From Allobosea sp. (GTDB taxonomy: Bacteria; Pseudomonadota; Alphaproteobacteria; Rhizobiales; Beijerinckiaceae), in the NCBI RefSeq assembly GCF_030695125.1, contig NZ_JAUYTP010000008.1, positions 248,001 to 312,000 on the forward strand: 64,000 bases of DNA. The letters run 5' to 3'. The position numbers and the translations under genes are program-made. The notes below the pieces were generated by a model. That model ran no database searches. It worked only from the letters and a program-made list of their open reading frames with translations, and was not told the DNA's origin. Within the stretch, counting starts at the first letter, position 1; each line of letters opens with the position of its first letter. Positions 7,882-17,474 of the stretch are shown in pieces.

Positions 7882-8787
7882 TCAGCGCTTCTGTCCGCCG
7901 AACATCGTGTCGAAGATCGACTTCATCGCCTGCTGATGGCTGTCCTGGACCTGGCGGCCGGTCTCGAACATCTGGTTGAGCGCGTCGAGGCCGATCGCGC
8001 CTGGCCCGGCCTCGGCCGGGGCGGGTGCGTCTTCGGCCTCGCGCTCCGGGGTGCGGCGCGGGGAAGGGGCGGCGCGCGGCGCCGGTTCGGGCTGCGGTTG
8101 CGCGCCGCCCAGCATCCCGGTCAGGATCTGGCCGAACATCCCGCCCATCTGGTCCATGCCCATCTGCCCGCCCGGCATCTGGCCGCCGCCGAAGGGGCCG
8201 CCGCCCTGCGTCTGGCCGCCGCTCGGCGCCTGTCCATTGCCGAACATGCTGCCGAGGATCGCCTCGAGCGGGTTGGCGGGGCTTTGCGGCTGCGGCGCCG
8301 GCTGCATCCCCGGCATCTGGCCGCGCATCATCTCGGAGAATTGTCCGAGAATGCCGCCGAGACCGTTGCTCTGCATCGATTTGGTCAGGCCGCCCATCAC
8401 CATCGCGGCGATGACCGGCAGCATCTGCTTCAGCACCGCCTGGGCGACGCCGCTGGTGGCCGCCGCCTGCGCGGCCACCGCATTGCTGACCTCCTTCGAG
8501 CCGAAGAGCTGGCTGAGGACATCGGTGCCGGCGCTGCGGGCATTGTCGGGGATGCCGTCGCCATTGGCGTCGAAGATGCGGCCGAAGGGCGAGGCCGTCA
8601 TCATCTGCGCCAGCGAGCCGAAGGCGTAAGGGTCCTGCGTCTGGCGCTGCAGCCCCATCGAAAAGGCCGGCAGCAGCGCCTCGATCGCGGCCTGCGTCTG
8701 CTGTGCATTGAGGCCGTATTGCCGCGACAGGTTCTGCATGGCCTGGCCGTTCTGGGCCTGCTGCATCATCTCGAACAGGTTCATCAT
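7882..8787 (-). CDS. DUF937 domain protein
   Basis: This 301-residue protein begins MMNLFEMMQQAQNGQAM and contains a DUF937-type region (YGLNAQQTQAAIEALLPAFSMGLQ, then FGSKEVSNAVAAQAAATSGVAQAVLKQMLPVIAAMVMGGL). A long low-complexity Gly/Met/Pro/Gln-rich tail follows, ending in a short conserved helix around GLDALNQMFETGRQVQDSHQQAM. Family members are uncharacterised. Near residue 72 FDANGDGIPDNA resembles a calcium-binding loop (DxNxDGxxD), as in dockerin or EF-hand-like repeats, but it stands alone. The start at 8787 (first of two ATGs) removes a non-conserved extension. No signal peptide is seen. Confidence 0.75.
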   Translation of the reverse strand: MMNLFEMMQQAQNGQAMQNLSRQYGLNAQQTQAAIEALLPAFSMGLQRQTQDPYAFGSLAQMMTASPFGRIFDANGDGIPDNARSAGTDVLSQLFGSKEVSNAVAAQAAATSGVAQAVLKQMLPVIAAMVMGGLTKSMQSNGLGGILGQFSEMMRGQMPGMQPAPQPQSPANPLEAILGSMFGNGQAPSGGQTQGGGPFGGGQMPGGQMGMDQMGGMFGQILTGMLGGAQPQPEPAPRAAPSPRRTPEREAEDAPAPAEAGPGAIGLDALNQMFETGRQVQDSHQQAMKSIFDTMFGGQKR

Positions 8788-8908
8788 GGCTTGGCCTTGG
8801 GCTGCTGCGCGGTCTCTCGCCGCCTGAGCGGCAAACGATAGCAGTGTCGGGGGGCGAGGCAAGGCGCAGCCTGCGCGCCGCGAGCCGGCGCAAGCGGTGC
8901 GTATGGCC

Positions 8909-10267
8909 TCAGCCGGTCGCCCTGGCCTCGCGTTCCAGCCGGGCGATGCCGCGATAGGCGAAGACCAGCGCCAGCACGCCGAAGGCGACGGCGCCGAGCG
9001 CCGAGCCGACCAGCGCGCCCTTGGGCCCGCCATACTGCGCGCCGAGCCAGGCCAGCGGCATCGTGCCGAGCGTGGCGCGCCCCCAGCTGAACAGCGTCGA
9101 CAGCAGCGGCATGCCGAGATTGTTGAAGGCGGCGTTGGCGACGAAGAGCAGCCCGACGAAGAGCCACATCGGCCCGGCGACGAGGCAGAAGAACATCAAC
9201 AGCTCGCCCGTCAGCCCGGTGGCGCCGAAGGCGCTCGCGATCGGCCCTCGCGCCAGCGCCAGGATCACCCCCGAGACGATGACGCAGCCGATCGCGAACT
9301 GGGCCGAGGCCGTCAGCCCGCCGCGCATCCGGTCGAAACGTCCCGCGCCCCAGTTCTGCGCCAGGATCGGCCCGACGGCGCCGGTCAGCGCAAACAGCAC
9401 CCCGAAGGCGACCGGCACGAGCCGGTCCATGATGGCGAGCGCGGCCATGGCGCCATCGCCGAAGCGGGCGAAGATGCCGGCGAAGACGGCGTTGGCGATC
9501 GGGTTGGAGAGGTTGGTCAGGATGGCCGGTCCCGCGATGGCGAGCGTGGCGCCCCCGTCCCGGCGCAGGGCGGCCAGGCTCGGCCGGGCGACCATGTCGT
9601 GGACGCGAATGGCCCCATACAGCCCGGTCGCGACGATGATGACGCGCGACATCACGATCGCCCAGGCCGCGCCGTCGGGCCCCAACCCGAAGCCGAAGAT
9701 CAGCAGCGGATCGAGCCCGGCCGTCGCGATGCCGCCGCCCAGCGTCACGAACATCGCCCGGCGCGCATCGCCGACGGCCCGCAGCACGCTCGACAGCCCC
9801 ATGCCGACCGCCATCAGGACATTGGAGGGCAGCACGATCCAGAGGAAGGAGAGCGCCACCGCATAGGCTTCGCCCCGGGCGCCGAGCAGGCGCAGGAGCC
9901 AGGGCAGGCAGGGCAGGGCGACGACCGTCAGCACGAGCGCCGCCAGCGCCATCAGCGTCAGCGTCGAGGCGGCGAGCCGCCGCGCCCCGGCGCGGTCCCC
10001 GGAGCCGAGCGCCCGCGCGGTGAGCGCCGCGACTGCGATCATCAGCCCGATATTGATGGAGATCATCAGGTAGAGCACAATCGTCGCGAAGCCGACGCCG
10101 GCCGTCGCTTCCGGCCGGCCGAGCCAGGACACGTAGAGCAGCGACAAAAGATCGACGACGAAGATCGCCATCAGGCCGATCGCGCCTGTCCCGGTCATCA
10201 CCGCGACATGCCCCATCAGCGAGCCGCTGACGAACAGGGCGGTGCTGGCGCCGGCCTTCGCGCTCAA
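8909..10267 (-). CDS. MATE-family efflux transporter
   Basis: This 452-residue inner-membrane protein has about twelve hydrophobic helices arranged as two MatE halves. Signature-like segments include VDLLSLLYVSWLGRPEATAGVGF early in the first half and the repeat-like MDRLVPVAFGVLFALTGAVGPILAQNWGAG at the start of the second. Such proteins exchange drugs or metabolites for Na+ or H+; the substrate is unknown. The start is a TTG at 10267 preceded by GGGAG at good spacing. It stands alone, and the 282 bases upstream to ispH contain no further gene that I can support. Confidence 0.88.
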   Translation of the reverse strand: MSAKAGASTALFVSGSLMGHVAVMTGTGAIGLMAIFVVDLLSLLYVSWLGRPEATAGVGFATIVLYLMISINIGLMIAVAALTARALGSGDRAGARRLAASTLTLMALAALVLTVVALPCLPWLLRLLGARGEAYAVALSFLWIVLPSNVLMAVGMGLSSVLRAVGDARRAMFVTLGGGIATAGLDPLLIFGFGLGPDGAAWAIVMSRVIIVATGLYGAIRVHDMVARPSLAALRRDGGATLAIAGPAILTNLSNPIANAVFAGIFARFGDGAMAALAIMDRLVPVAFGVLFALTGAVGPILAQNWGAGRFDRMRGGLTASAQFAIGCVIVSGVILALARGPIASAFGATGLTGELLMFFCLVAGPMWLFVGLLFVANAAFNNLGMPLLSTLFSWGRATLGTMPLAWLGAQYGGPKGALVGSALGAVAFGVLALVFAYRGIARLEREARATG

Positions 10268-10549
10268 GCGGGGCTCCCGTCGCGCAGCCGGTCTGCGCCG
10301 ACTATCGGCGCCATCGGCAGGAAACTGGGGCGGGACATCTCGGCCATGCAGGCGTCATCCGGATCGATCGAGGAGGTCGCGGCGCAGGCGCAGCCGCCAT
10401 CGCCCCTGTCTAGGCTCGTCCGTGCGCGCAGGCGAGAGGCGATCTGCCGCTGGCGCCAGCCGCCGCCATGCGGGCAGCTCCGCGCCGGGCTTTCTTGACA
10501 TCGTCCGCGCCACGCCGAAAGAAGACGCCACGCCCACCGGATCGTTTTC

Positions 10550-11515
10550 GTGACCAAGCCGCCGCTCGACATCCTGCTCTGCGCGCCGCGTGGCTTCTGC
10601 GCCGGCGTCGTGCGCGCGATCGACGCCGTCGAGAAGGCGCTGACGCTGCATGGCGCGCCGGTCTATGTCCGCCACGAGATCGTTCACAACAAATACGTGG
10701 TCGAATCGCTGAAGCGGAAGGGCGCGGTCTTCGTCTCCGAACTGTCGCAGGTGCCCGATGCGACGCGGCCGGTGATCTTCTCCGCGCATGGCGTGGCGAA
10801 ATCCGTGCCCGCCGAGGCGCAGGCGCGCAATCTCTTCGCCATCGACGCGACCTGCCCGTTGGTGACGAAAGTCCATCGCGAGGCCGAGGTCCACCACAAG
10901 CGCGGGCGCCATATCCTGCTCGTCGGCCATGCCGGCCATCCCGAGGTGGTCGGCACCATGGGGCAGCTCCCGCCGGGGGCGATCACGCTGATCGAGACGC
11001 TCGAGGATGTCGCGGCGCTGGAGCCGCCCGCCGGCGCGCCGCTCGCCTTCGTCACGCAGACGACGCTCTCGGTGGACGACACGCGCGGCATCGTCGAGGC
11101 GCTGCAGGCGCGCTTTCCCGCGCTGATCGCGCCGCACAAGGAAGACATCTGCTACGCCACCACCAACCGCCAGGAGGCGGTGAAGCGCGTCGCCCCGCTG
11201 GTCGAGGCGCTGATCGTCGTCGGTTCGCCGAACTCCTCGAATTCCCAGCGCCTGCGCGAGGTTGCCGAGCGCGCCGGCTGCCCGGTGGCGCGCCTCGTGC
11301 TGCGCACCGACGAGATCGACTGGGCCGCCTTCGGCGCCATCCGCACGCTCGGCATCACGGCCGGCGCCAGCGCGCCCGAGGTTCTGGTCGAGGAAATCAT
11401 CGACGCGTTCGCGCAGCGCTACGAGGTCCGCGTCGAGACGGTCTCGACTGCCGACGAGAACGTCTTCTTCCCGCTGCCGCGCGCCCTGCGCGACGCTCCG
11501 GCCGCGGCCGAGTGA
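10550..11515 (+). CDS. ispH: 4-hydroxy-3-methylbut-2-enyl diphosphate reductase
   Basis: This iron-sulfur enzyme catalyses the last step of the MEP pathway, giving isopentenyl and dimethylallyl diphosphate for quinone tails, hopanoids and other isoprenoids. The three cluster cysteines are visible in [26 protein letters not shown] and ICYATTNRQ. Family motifs [24 protein letters not shown] and [13 protein letters not shown] are all present. Translation begins at a GTG. It heads an ispH-thrB-rnhA group with short gaps, a gene order widely seen in Hyphomicrobiales. Confidence 0.96.
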   Translation: MTKPPLDILLCAPRGFCAGVVRAIDAVEKALTLHGAPVYVRHEIVHNKYVVESLKRKGAVFVSELSQVPDATRPVIFSAHGVAKSVPAEAQARNLFAIDATCPLVTKVHREAEVHHKRGRHILLVGHAGHPEVVGTMGQLPPGAITLIETLEDVAALEPPAGAPLAFVTQTTLSVDDTRGIVEALQARFPALIAPHKEDICYATTNRQEAVKRVAPLVEALIVVGSPNSSNSQRLREVAERAGCPVARLVLRTDEIDWAAFGAIRTLGITAGASAPEVLVEEIIDAFAQRYEVRVETVSTADENVFFPLPRALRDAPAAAE

Positions 11516-11539
11516 GCGGCTCCTTCAGAAAGCGATCCC

Positions 11540-12505
11540 TTGGCCGTCTATACCGAAGTTCCCGATGACGAACTGGCCGCTTTCGTGGCGCGCTACGGCA
11601 TCGGCGACCTGCTCGCCGTGAAGGGCATCGCCGAGGGCGTCTCCAACTCGAATTTCCTCCTGCACACGACGCAGGCCTTCTTCATCCTGACGCTCTATGA
11701 GGAGCGCGTCGATGCCGCCGACCTGCCGTTCTTCATCGGTTTGATGGAGCATCTGGCCGATCGCGGTCTGATCTGCCCGCAGCCGGTGCGGATGCGCGAC
11801 GGGCAGGCCGTCGGCCGGCTGGCGGGCCGCCCGGCGGCGATCGTGACGTTCCTGGACGGCATGTCGGTGCGCCGGCCCAACGCCGCCCATTGCGCCGAGG
11901 TCGGGCGCGGGCTTGCCTTGCTTCACCAGGCGGGGGCGGATTTCCCGATGGCGCGCGCCAATGCACTGGCCGTGGCCGACTGGCGACCGCTGGCGGAGCA
12001 GGCCGGCGCGGCGGCCGACACGGTCTCGCCCGGCCTGTCGCGCCGCATCGCCGCCGAGATCGACGCACATGAGCGGCACTGGCCGCAGGACCTGCCGCGC
12101 GGCGTCATCCATGCCGATCTCTTCCCCAACAACGTCTTCTTCATCAAGGACCGGCTGTCGGGCCTGATCGACTTCTACTTTGCCTGCACCGACGCCTTCG
12201 CCTACGATCTGGCGATCTGCCTGAATTCCTGGTGCTTCGAGGCGGATTCCTCCTTCAATCTGACCAAGGGCCAGGCGATGCTCGCCGGCTACGAGAGCGT
12301 GCGCCCGCTGACTCAAGCCGAGATCGAGGCCCTGCCGCAGCTCTGCCGCGGCTCGGCGCTGCGCTTCCTGCTGACGCGCCTGGTCGACTGGCTCAACGTC
12401 CCGCCAGGCGCGCTGGTGCGACCGCTCGACCCGCTCGAATACGACCGCAAGCTCGTCTTCCACCAGCGCGTCGCCGACGCGCGCGACTACGGGCTGAGAC
12501 GATGA
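11540..12505 (+). CDS. thrB: Homoserine kinase, APH-fold type (ThrB2)
   Basis: This 321-residue homoserine kinase is of the aminoglycoside-phosphotransferase fold used by alphaproteobacteria, not the GHMP type of E. coli. It phosphorylates homoserine for threonine synthesis, upstream of the thrC product encoded at 26.7 kb. Motifs seen are [11 protein letters not shown] (nucleotide loop), the catalytic [14 protein letters not shown] and the metal-binding [19 protein letters not shown]. It starts with TTG at 11540, 24 bases after ispH. Its stop overlaps the rnhA start as ATGA, indicating translational coupling. Confidence 0.94.
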   Translation: MAVYTEVPDDELAAFVARYGIGDLLAVKGIAEGVSNSNFLLHTTQAFFILTLYEERVDAADLPFFIGLMEHLADRGLICPQPVRMRDGQAVGRLAGRPAAIVTFLDGMSVRRPNAAHCAEVGRGLALLHQAGADFPMARANALAVADWRPLAEQAGAAADTVSPGLSRRIAAEIDAHERHWPQDLPRGVIHADLFPNNVFFIKDRLSGLIDFYFACTDAFAYDLAICLNSWCFEADSSFNLTKGQAMLAGYESVRPLTQAEIEALPQLCRGSALRFLLTRLVDWLNVPPGALVRPLDPLEYDRKLVFHQRVADARDYGLRR

Positions 12506-12963
12506 GCGGTGCGACCATGACTGACGCTGTGGAAGTCTGGACGGACGGCGCCTGCTCCGGAAACCCCGGCCCCGGCGGCTGGGGTGCGATCCTTTCCTAC
12601 AAGGGCACGCAGAAGGAGCTGTCGGGCGGCGAGGCGATGACCACCAACAACCGCATGGAGCTGATGGGCGCGATCGCGGCGCTGGAATCGCTGACGCGGC
12701 CCTGCACCGTCGCGCTCCACACCGACAGCCAGTATCTGCGCCAGGGCATCACCGCCTGGATCTTCGGCTGGAAGAAGAACGGCTGGAAGACCGCCGACCG
12801 CAAGCCGGTCAAGAACGAGGAACTCTGGAAGCGCCTCGACGCCGCGCTCAAGCAGCACAAGATCGAGTGGAAATGGGTCAAGGGCCATGCCGGCGACCCC
12901 ATGAACGAGCGCGCCGACGAACTGGCCCGCGCCGGCATGGCCCCGTTCAAGCCGGGGCGGTGA
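12502..12963 (+). CDS. rnhA: Ribonuclease HI
   Basis: This enzyme degrades RNA in RNA-DNA hybrids, such as primers and R-loops. The catalytic D-E-D-D residues are visible: [16 protein letters not shown], the glutamate in [10 protein letters not shown], the aspartate in LHTDSQYL, and the last aspartate in [13 protein letters not shown]. The ATG at 12502 overlaps the thrB stop; an alternative ATG at 12517 ([11 protein letters not shown]) would give 148 residues. It ends the ispH-thrB-rnhA run. In many relatives the peroxiredoxin gene follows directly, whereas here 5.6 kb of accessory genes intervene. Confidence 0.95.
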   Translation: MSGATMTDAVEVWTDGACSGNPGPGGWGAILSYKGTQKELSGGEAMTTNNRMELMGAIAALESLTRPCTVALHTDSQYLRQGITAWIFGWKKNGWKTADRKPVKNEELWKRLDAALKQHKIEWKWVKGHAGDPMNERADELARAGMAPFKPGR

Positions 12964-13087
12964 CGATCGCGGCCTGAGCACCGGGGCCGGACCCGCGCCC
13001 CATCCCTTCATTCGAATGGGGGATGTGCCGGCGGTGCTGCTACGCGACCCTGATCCGCTCCAGGTCGGGCGGCATGGAAAGCACGCG

Positions 13088-13441
13088 ATGAAGCACCTCT
13101 GCGTCCTGGCTCTGGCTCTCGCGGCCCCGCTGCCGGCCGTCGCGGAAGCCTTGTTCGTCTCCTGCGACAATGGACGACGCTGCGCACGCGCGCCCTGCCC
13201 GTCGCGGGACGTCGTCCTGTTGCCGTCGGGCAAGCGCTATGCGCTGACCGCCCCCCGCCTCGAGGATGTCTCGCCGGCCGATCTCCGACGGCTGGAGCAG
13301 GGGCATGGACTCTATGAGGGAACGATCGTCCTCGGCGGCATCGTCGAGGACGGGCCTCCGGTTCGGATCGTCGCCAGGCTGGTGGTCCGCGCCGCGACGG
13401 CACGGGAGGCGGCGCTGTGTCGCCGGAAGGCGTCGCGCTGA
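13088..13441 (+). CDS. Secreted hypothetical protein
   Basis: This is a predicted exported protein of 117 residues with a signal peptide (MKHLCVLALALAAPLPAVAEA). The mature part carries four cysteines (VSCDNGRRCARAPC and a C-terminal LCRRK). It resembles no family I know. The start at 13088 is chosen because it opens the signal peptide; the track ORF begins 24 codons earlier without support. It lies 124 bases after rnhA on the same strand and is convergent with the HWE kinase gene. Confidence 0.5.
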   Translation: MKHLCVLALALAAPLPAVAEALFVSCDNGRRCARAPCPSRDVVLLPSGKRYALTAPRLEDVSPADLRRLEQGHGLYEGTIVLGGIVEDGPPVRIVARLVVRAATAREAALCRRKASR

Positions 13442-13491
13442 CGTCCGATCGCGCCGCCGCGTTCGCGAAGAGGTCTTGCGTCGAAGCGGCC

Positions 13492-14490
13492 TCAGACCGC
13501 CAGCCGGTTGACGTCGATTCGCAGCGTGATGACGGCGCCGTCCTCGCTCCAGTCGCGCGTGACGCTGCCATTGAGTTGGGACTGCATGCTGCGCATCAGC
13601 ATCTTGCTGCCATAGCCGCTGGTCTCCGGCGGGGCGGTGATGCGCGGACCGCCATGCTCCGTCCAGACGAGGACGAGTTCCTCGCCATCGACGACGCAGG
13701 CGACGTCCAGCGTGCCGGACGCCGCCGACAGCGCCCCGTACTTCACCGAGTTGGTCGCCAGTTCGTGCAGCACCATGGCCAGCGACGTCGCGCCGCTCTC
13801 GCCGACCGACATGCGCGGCACCGAGACGCGGATGCGCCCGCTGAACGCGGCATCGTCGTTGTAGGGCGCCAGCAGGATGGTCAGCATGTCGCCCAGCAGC
13901 GCGCCGTTCTCCTTGCGCCCCGGCACCGGCCGGACGAGATCATGCGCCCGCCCCAGCGCCGAAAGCCGGCTGATCAGCTCGCCGGCCATATGCCCGGCCG
14001 AGGTGGCGGAGCGGGAGCTGATCGAGGTCAGGGCGGTGGCCATGCTCAGCAGGTTCTTGACCCTGTGGCTCATCTCGCCGGCGAGCAGTTCGTTGGCCTC
14101 CTCGGCCTGCTTGCGGCCGGTGACGTCGAGGAAGACGCCATACATGACGCGACCCTCGATGTCGGCGTCGTCGCCCTGGCCCCGCGCCGAGATCCATTTG
14201 ACCACGTCGCCGATCATGATCCGGAAATCGATTTCATAGGGCCCGACGATGGCGCGCGTCGCGGCGAAGGCTTCGCGCACCCGGTCGCGATCGGCGGGAT
14301 GGATCTTGGCCGAGAGCTCCTCGAACACCACGATCGGTGCGGGCGGCAGATCCCACATGTCGAAGCCGTGGCCGTCCATCGTGAACGCGTCGCTGTCGAC
14401 GTTCCACGACCACAGTGCGATTCCGGCGGCATCGATCGCCAGCCGGAGATGTCGGGGCGACCAGCGGGGCGGCTCGACGAGCGGCGCCAT
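13492..14490 (-). CDS. PAS-HWE sensor histidine kinase, soluble
   Basis: This is a cytoplasmic kinase of about 332 residues. A PAS/PAC region spans roughly residues 10-135 (AIDAAGIALWSWNVDSDAFTMDG to VMYGVFLDVTGRKQAEE). The HWE domain follows with the phospho-accepting histidine in LLAGEMSHRVKNLLSM. The ATP-binding part shows HELATNSVKYGALSA and the family hallmark WTEHGGP. Alphaproteobacterial HWE kinases often act in general stress, light or cell-cycle signalling. The start is uncertain: the track uses a TTG at 14538, and I prefer the ATG at 14490. It is divergent from a lone receiver protein, a probable partner. No transmembrane helix is present, so the signal is intracellular. Confidence 0.82.
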   Translation of the reverse strand: MAPLVEPPRWSPRHLRLAIDAAGIALWSWNVDSDAFTMDGHGFDMWDLPPAPIVVFEELSAKIHPADRDRVREAFAATRAIVGPYEIDFRIMIGDVVKWISARGQGDDADIEGRVMYGVFLDVTGRKQAEEANELLAGEMSHRVKNLLSMATALTSISSRSATSAGHMAGELISRLSALGRAHDLVRPVPGRKENGALLGDMLTILLAPYNDDAAFSGRIRVSVPRMSVGESGATSLAMVLHELATNSVKYGALSAASGTLDVACVVDGEELVLVWTEHGGPRITAPPETSGYGSKMLMRSMQSQLNGSVTRDWSEDGAVITLRIDVNRLAV

Positions 14491-14621
14491 TTTATCGAGT
14501 GCTTTCAATGAAGAAACCGCCAGGGCCGTATACGACAACGATGTATTACCATTATCGCGCTAAAATGCGTGAACTATATCGGTATCTGCCGGTTATGCTT
14601 TCCTAACGAGAGTTGTCGCAA

Positions 14622-15008
14622 ATGCCTGAAATTGTCGTTCTGATCGTGGATGACGAGCCCCTCATCAGGATGGACCTGGCCGACATGGTCAGGGACGCCG
14701 GCTATGCCGCGCTGGAAGCAGCCGATGCCGACGAGGCGATCAAGCTGCTCGAAACGCATCCGGCCATCCGCATCCTCGTCACCGATATCGAAATGCCGGG
14801 GTCGATGGACGGCCTTAAACTCGCCGCGGCCGTGCGCGAGCGCTGGCCGCCGGTGGCGATCATCGTGACCTCCGGTCGCATCCTTCCGGCCACCGCCGAA
14901 CTGCCGACCGCCACGGCCTTCCTTGGCAAGCCCTACAACAGCGCGAGCATGGCGGCTGCCCTCGGCAAGGCTGCCGAGACGGTCCGGCGCGCCGACGACG
15001 CCGCGTGA
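14622..15008 (+). CDS. Single-domain response regulator
   Basis: This 128-residue protein consists only of a receiver domain: acidic pocket VDDEPLIRMD, phospho-acceptor aspartate in LVTDIEMPGSMDG, threonine in IIVTSGR and lysine in FLGKPYN. No output domain follows, so it must act by protein contact or as a phosphate sink. I start at the ATG at 14622; a TTG at 14613 is possible. It lies between two HWE/HisKA_2 kinases, divergent from one and convergent with the other, which suggests a shared phosphorelay. Such lone receivers modulate PhyR/NepR general-stress circuits in some relatives, but neither PhyR nor NepR is in this window. Confidence 0.88.
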   Translation: MPEIVVLIVDDEPLIRMDLADMVRDAGYAALEAADADEAIKLLETHPAIRILVTDIEMPGSMDGLKLAAAVRERWPPVAIIVTSGRILPATAELPTATAFLGKPYNSASMAAALGKAAETVRRADDAA

Positions 15009-15053
15009 TAGCCCTCTGACGGGCGCCGCGCCGCGCGGTGCGAAACCCGCCCG

Positions 15054-16130
15054 TCAGATATAGGCGATGCCGTCCGTCTGCAGCATCTTGCGCTCGGCGG
15101 CGACGCCGAGCCCGTGGCGCAGCGTCACGACAGTGCCCGGCTGGGCGTCGGTGAAGCTGATCTCGGCGTCGAGCTGTTGGGCAATCGCCTTGACGATGCT
15201 CGTGCCGAGCCCGCCCTTCGTGTCTGCGGCGGTCGAAGGCATCCCGATGCCGTCATCGCTGACATTCAGCGCCCATTCGGTCTCGCCGGCGCGATAGGTC
15301 ACCTTGATCTTGCCGCCCTGGCCATCGGGATAGGCATGCTTGAGGGAGTTGATCACGAGCTCCGTGACGATGAGTCCGAGGCTGATCGACATGTCGGCAT
15401 CGACGGTGCTGTCGTCGATCTCGGTCTCGAGCATCAGCAGCGTGTGATCGGGGATCATCGAGGCCGCGATGCTGCGGCAGAGATTGGTCAGGTAACCCCG
15501 CAGAGGCACCCGCCCGAGTTGCGACGTCGCCAGCTGCTGCTGCAGCGAGGCGATCGACATCACCCGGCTATGGGCATCCTGCAGATGGCCCCGGGTTTCC
15601 TCCGACTGAACCTTGCGTGCGCTCTGCATCAGGATGCTGGCGATGATCTGCAGGCTGTTGGCGACGCGGTGCTGCAACTCCTGGAGCAGGATCGCCTTTT
15701 CGCGAAGCAGGTCGTCTTTCTGCTTTTCGCTGCGGCGGGCGTCGGTGACGTCGGTGACCGACAGCAGGATCTGGGCCTCCCCCGCCCCGGTATAGGCGAG
15801 CTTGTGAGCGTTGATGATCAGGCGCCGCGGATCGTTCGCGCCGCGTTGCAGGGTCATCTCATAGCCTTCCACCTCGGCGAAGCCCGAAGCCGTGGCTCTC
15901 AGAAGCCCGTCAAGCTGCGGCACTTTCCACTCGCCGGCCCCGATCATACCCATCTGCTGCCCGACGATACGGGCCGGATCGAGCTGAAAGGCGCGGCAGA
16001 AGGAGCGGCTGGCGACGACGACGGAGAGCTCCTGATCGAGGAGCAGGAGCGGAGCGTCGGATGTCGAAATGACCGCAAGGGCCAGCCCGAGGGCCAGTTC
16101 GGGCGGGGCCACGGTCGATGAGGGGGCCAT
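15054..16130 (-). CDS. PAS-HisKA_2 sensor histidine kinase, soluble
   Basis: This 358-residue cytoplasmic kinase has an N-terminal PAS domain (about 20-135, ending LLSVTDVTDARRSEKQ). A coiled linker leads to the HisKA_2 motif ELQHRVANSLQIIASIL with the phospho-histidine. The ATPase domain shows TELVINSLKHAYPDG, DDGIGMP and GGLGTSIVKAIAQQL. Kinases of this class commonly feed lone receivers or PhyR-type regulators. It is convergent with the single-domain response regulator at 14.6 kb, 45 bases apart, which supports a functional pairing. No membrane helix is visible. Confidence 0.88.
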   Translation of the reverse strand: MAPSSTVAPPELALGLALAVISTSDAPLLLLDQELSVVVASRSFCRAFQLDPARIVGQQMGMIGAGEWKVPQLDGLLRATASGFAEVEGYEMTLQRGANDPRRLIINAHKLAYTGAGEAQILLSVTDVTDARRSEKQKDDLLREKAILLQELQHRVANSLQIIASILMQSARKVQSEETRGHLQDAHSRVMSIASLQQQLATSQLGRVPLRGYLTNLCRSIAASMIPDHTLLMLETEIDDSTVDADMSISLGLIVTELVINSLKHAYPDGQGGKIKVTYRAGETEWALNVSDDGIGMPSTAADTKGGLGTSIVKAIAQQLDAEISFTDAQPGTVVTLRHGLGVAAERKMLQTDGIAYI

Positions 16131-16285
16131 GAATGGCCTTTATGACTGCCGTGAGCCTTCGGAGTGAAAGCGGAAACCACAGGTGTCACTGCGGATGTGG
16201 GCCGTCTCGACGGACGGACCTTCTCCTCGTTCGATCACTCTAGCACAACTGTGGGTGCAGCGCGGCACAATCGCACGGCAGGCCC

Positions 16286-16780
16286 TCAGGGCGAAGGGTG
16301 GCCATGCCCGGTCGCGGCCGCGCCATGCGGCATCAGTCTCAGCGCGCCCGCGATGATCAGGACCGCCGCCGGCAGCACCAGGTAACTCGCGTCGAGCGGG
16401 GTCTCGACGCTGGCCATGTCGGTCGCGAAATCGACGATCAGAAACACCAGGATCGCCTGGCAGAAGGTGCTCTTGAGCTCTCCCATCTCGCTCGGCTTGA
16501 TCCAGCCCGGCAGGCTGTGCGTGGCGAACACGCTCTCGTTGAGCACGAAGGAGGCCAGCACCTTCGTGCCGAGCAGCATGAGGATGATCGCAAACAGGCA
16601 TTCGTCGACCGTCTTCATGATCAGCGACACCGCGCTCTTGGCATGGTCCTGCGCGAGCATGGCGCGGGCGGCTGCGACGACATTCGCTCCGGCTTCACCG
16701 AGCAGGACGAGCGCGCCGCTCATCATGCCCAGGGCCGCCAGGGCGATGATCGCCCGAATGGCAAGGCTCGCTGCACGCAT
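16286..16780 (-). CDS. YqhA/UPF0114-like membrane protein
   Basis: This 164-residue inner-membrane protein has about four hydrophobic helices (residues 5-30, 55-80, 105-125, 133-150). The layout resembles UPF0114/YqhA proteins, in particular PGWIKPSEMGELKSTFCQAILVFLIVDFA, which matches the conserved loop and helix of that family. The function of the family is unknown. The ATG at 16780 is supported by a GGGGGAG upstream. The C-terminal tail is His-rich (PHGAAATGHGH) and might bind metal, but it is short. It stands alone between the HisKA_2 kinase and a GNAT gene. Confidence 0.65.
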   Translation of the reverse strand: MRAASLAIRAIIALAALGMMSGALVLLGEAGANVVAAARAMLAQDHAKSAVSLIMKTVDECLFAIILMLLGTKVLASFVLNESVFATHSLPGWIKPSEMGELKSTFCQAILVFLIVDFATDMASVETPLDASYLVLPAAVLIIAGALRLMPHGAAATGHGHPSP

Positions 16781-16886
16781 TGTTTCGTCTCCCCCGTCAG
16801 CGCCTCACGTCCCTGCGGGGACCGGAACGGGATAGGGATCGAGGCGCGGCCCGTCCATGGCTTTCGCGCACCGCGCTCTCGGACTG

Positions 16887-17336
16887 TCAGCCCAGCGGCT
16901 GGCGATAGACGATGAAGCCGGACTTGTCGGCGACCTTGTCGTAGAGCGCCTGCGCCTGCGCGTTGCTCTCATGCGTCTGCCAGTAGACACGAAAGCACCC
17001 CTTGGCCTGCGCCATCTGCCTGCCCGCCTCGATCAGCGCCCGTCCCGCGCCGGTGCCGCGCGCTTCGGGCGCGGTGAACAGATCCTGCAGGTAGCAGATG
17101 TCCTTCGTGTTCCAGGTGGTGCGGTGGATCACCCAATGCACGAGGCCGATCAAAGCGCCCTCGCGCTCGGCCACGAAGCCGCCCATCGGCTCGGCACCGC
17201 CGGTCAGCCGCGCAAAGGTGGCATCGCTGATGTCGGACGCAATCGAGGCTTTGTAAAAAGTCAGGTAGCCCTGCCAGAGCGGGTCCCAGGCGGCGCGGTC
17301 ATCGGTGGTGAGCGGGCGGATGGTGAGGGCGGTCAT
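16887..17336 (-). CDS. GNAT-family N-acetyltransferase
   Basis: This 149-residue acetyltransferase carries the acetyl-CoA pyrophosphate loop in FTAPEARGTGAGRALIEAG and preceding beta strands (GALIGLVHWVIHRTTWN, CYLQDLF). The C-terminal AQALYDKVADKSGFIVYRQ matches the usual final strand-helix of GNATs acting on small amines or amino acids. Substrate unknown. The start at 17336 gives MTALTIRPLTTDDRAAW, a classic GNAT opening. Confidence 0.88.
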   Translation of the reverse strand: MTALTIRPLTTDDRAAWDPLWQGYLTFYKASIASDISDATFARLTGGAEPMGGFVAEREGALIGLVHWVIHRTTWNTKDICYLQDLFTAPEARGTGAGRALIEAGRQMAQAKGCFRVYWQTHESNAQAQALYDKVADKSGFIVYRQPLG

Positions 17337-17450
17337 GGCTTAGCTCCGGCAATGATCCCCAACGCTAAGGCGGGCCGCGCCGGCTGTCTCATGACGAAGC
17401 GAGATCGGATCGATCAGCGGTGGGAGAGGGGTGCGGGTGGGGCGAGCTTC

Positions 17451-17474
17451 TGCTTCCGACCCGTTGCGGACATG
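17451..17474. repeat. Short dispersed motif, copy A
   Basis: TGCTTCCGACCCGTTGCGGAC is one of three related copies at 17.45, 18.07 and 18.53 kb with core GCTTCYGACCCATAGCGGAC. The copies lie around the two lower-GC orphan genes. Confidence 0.6.
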
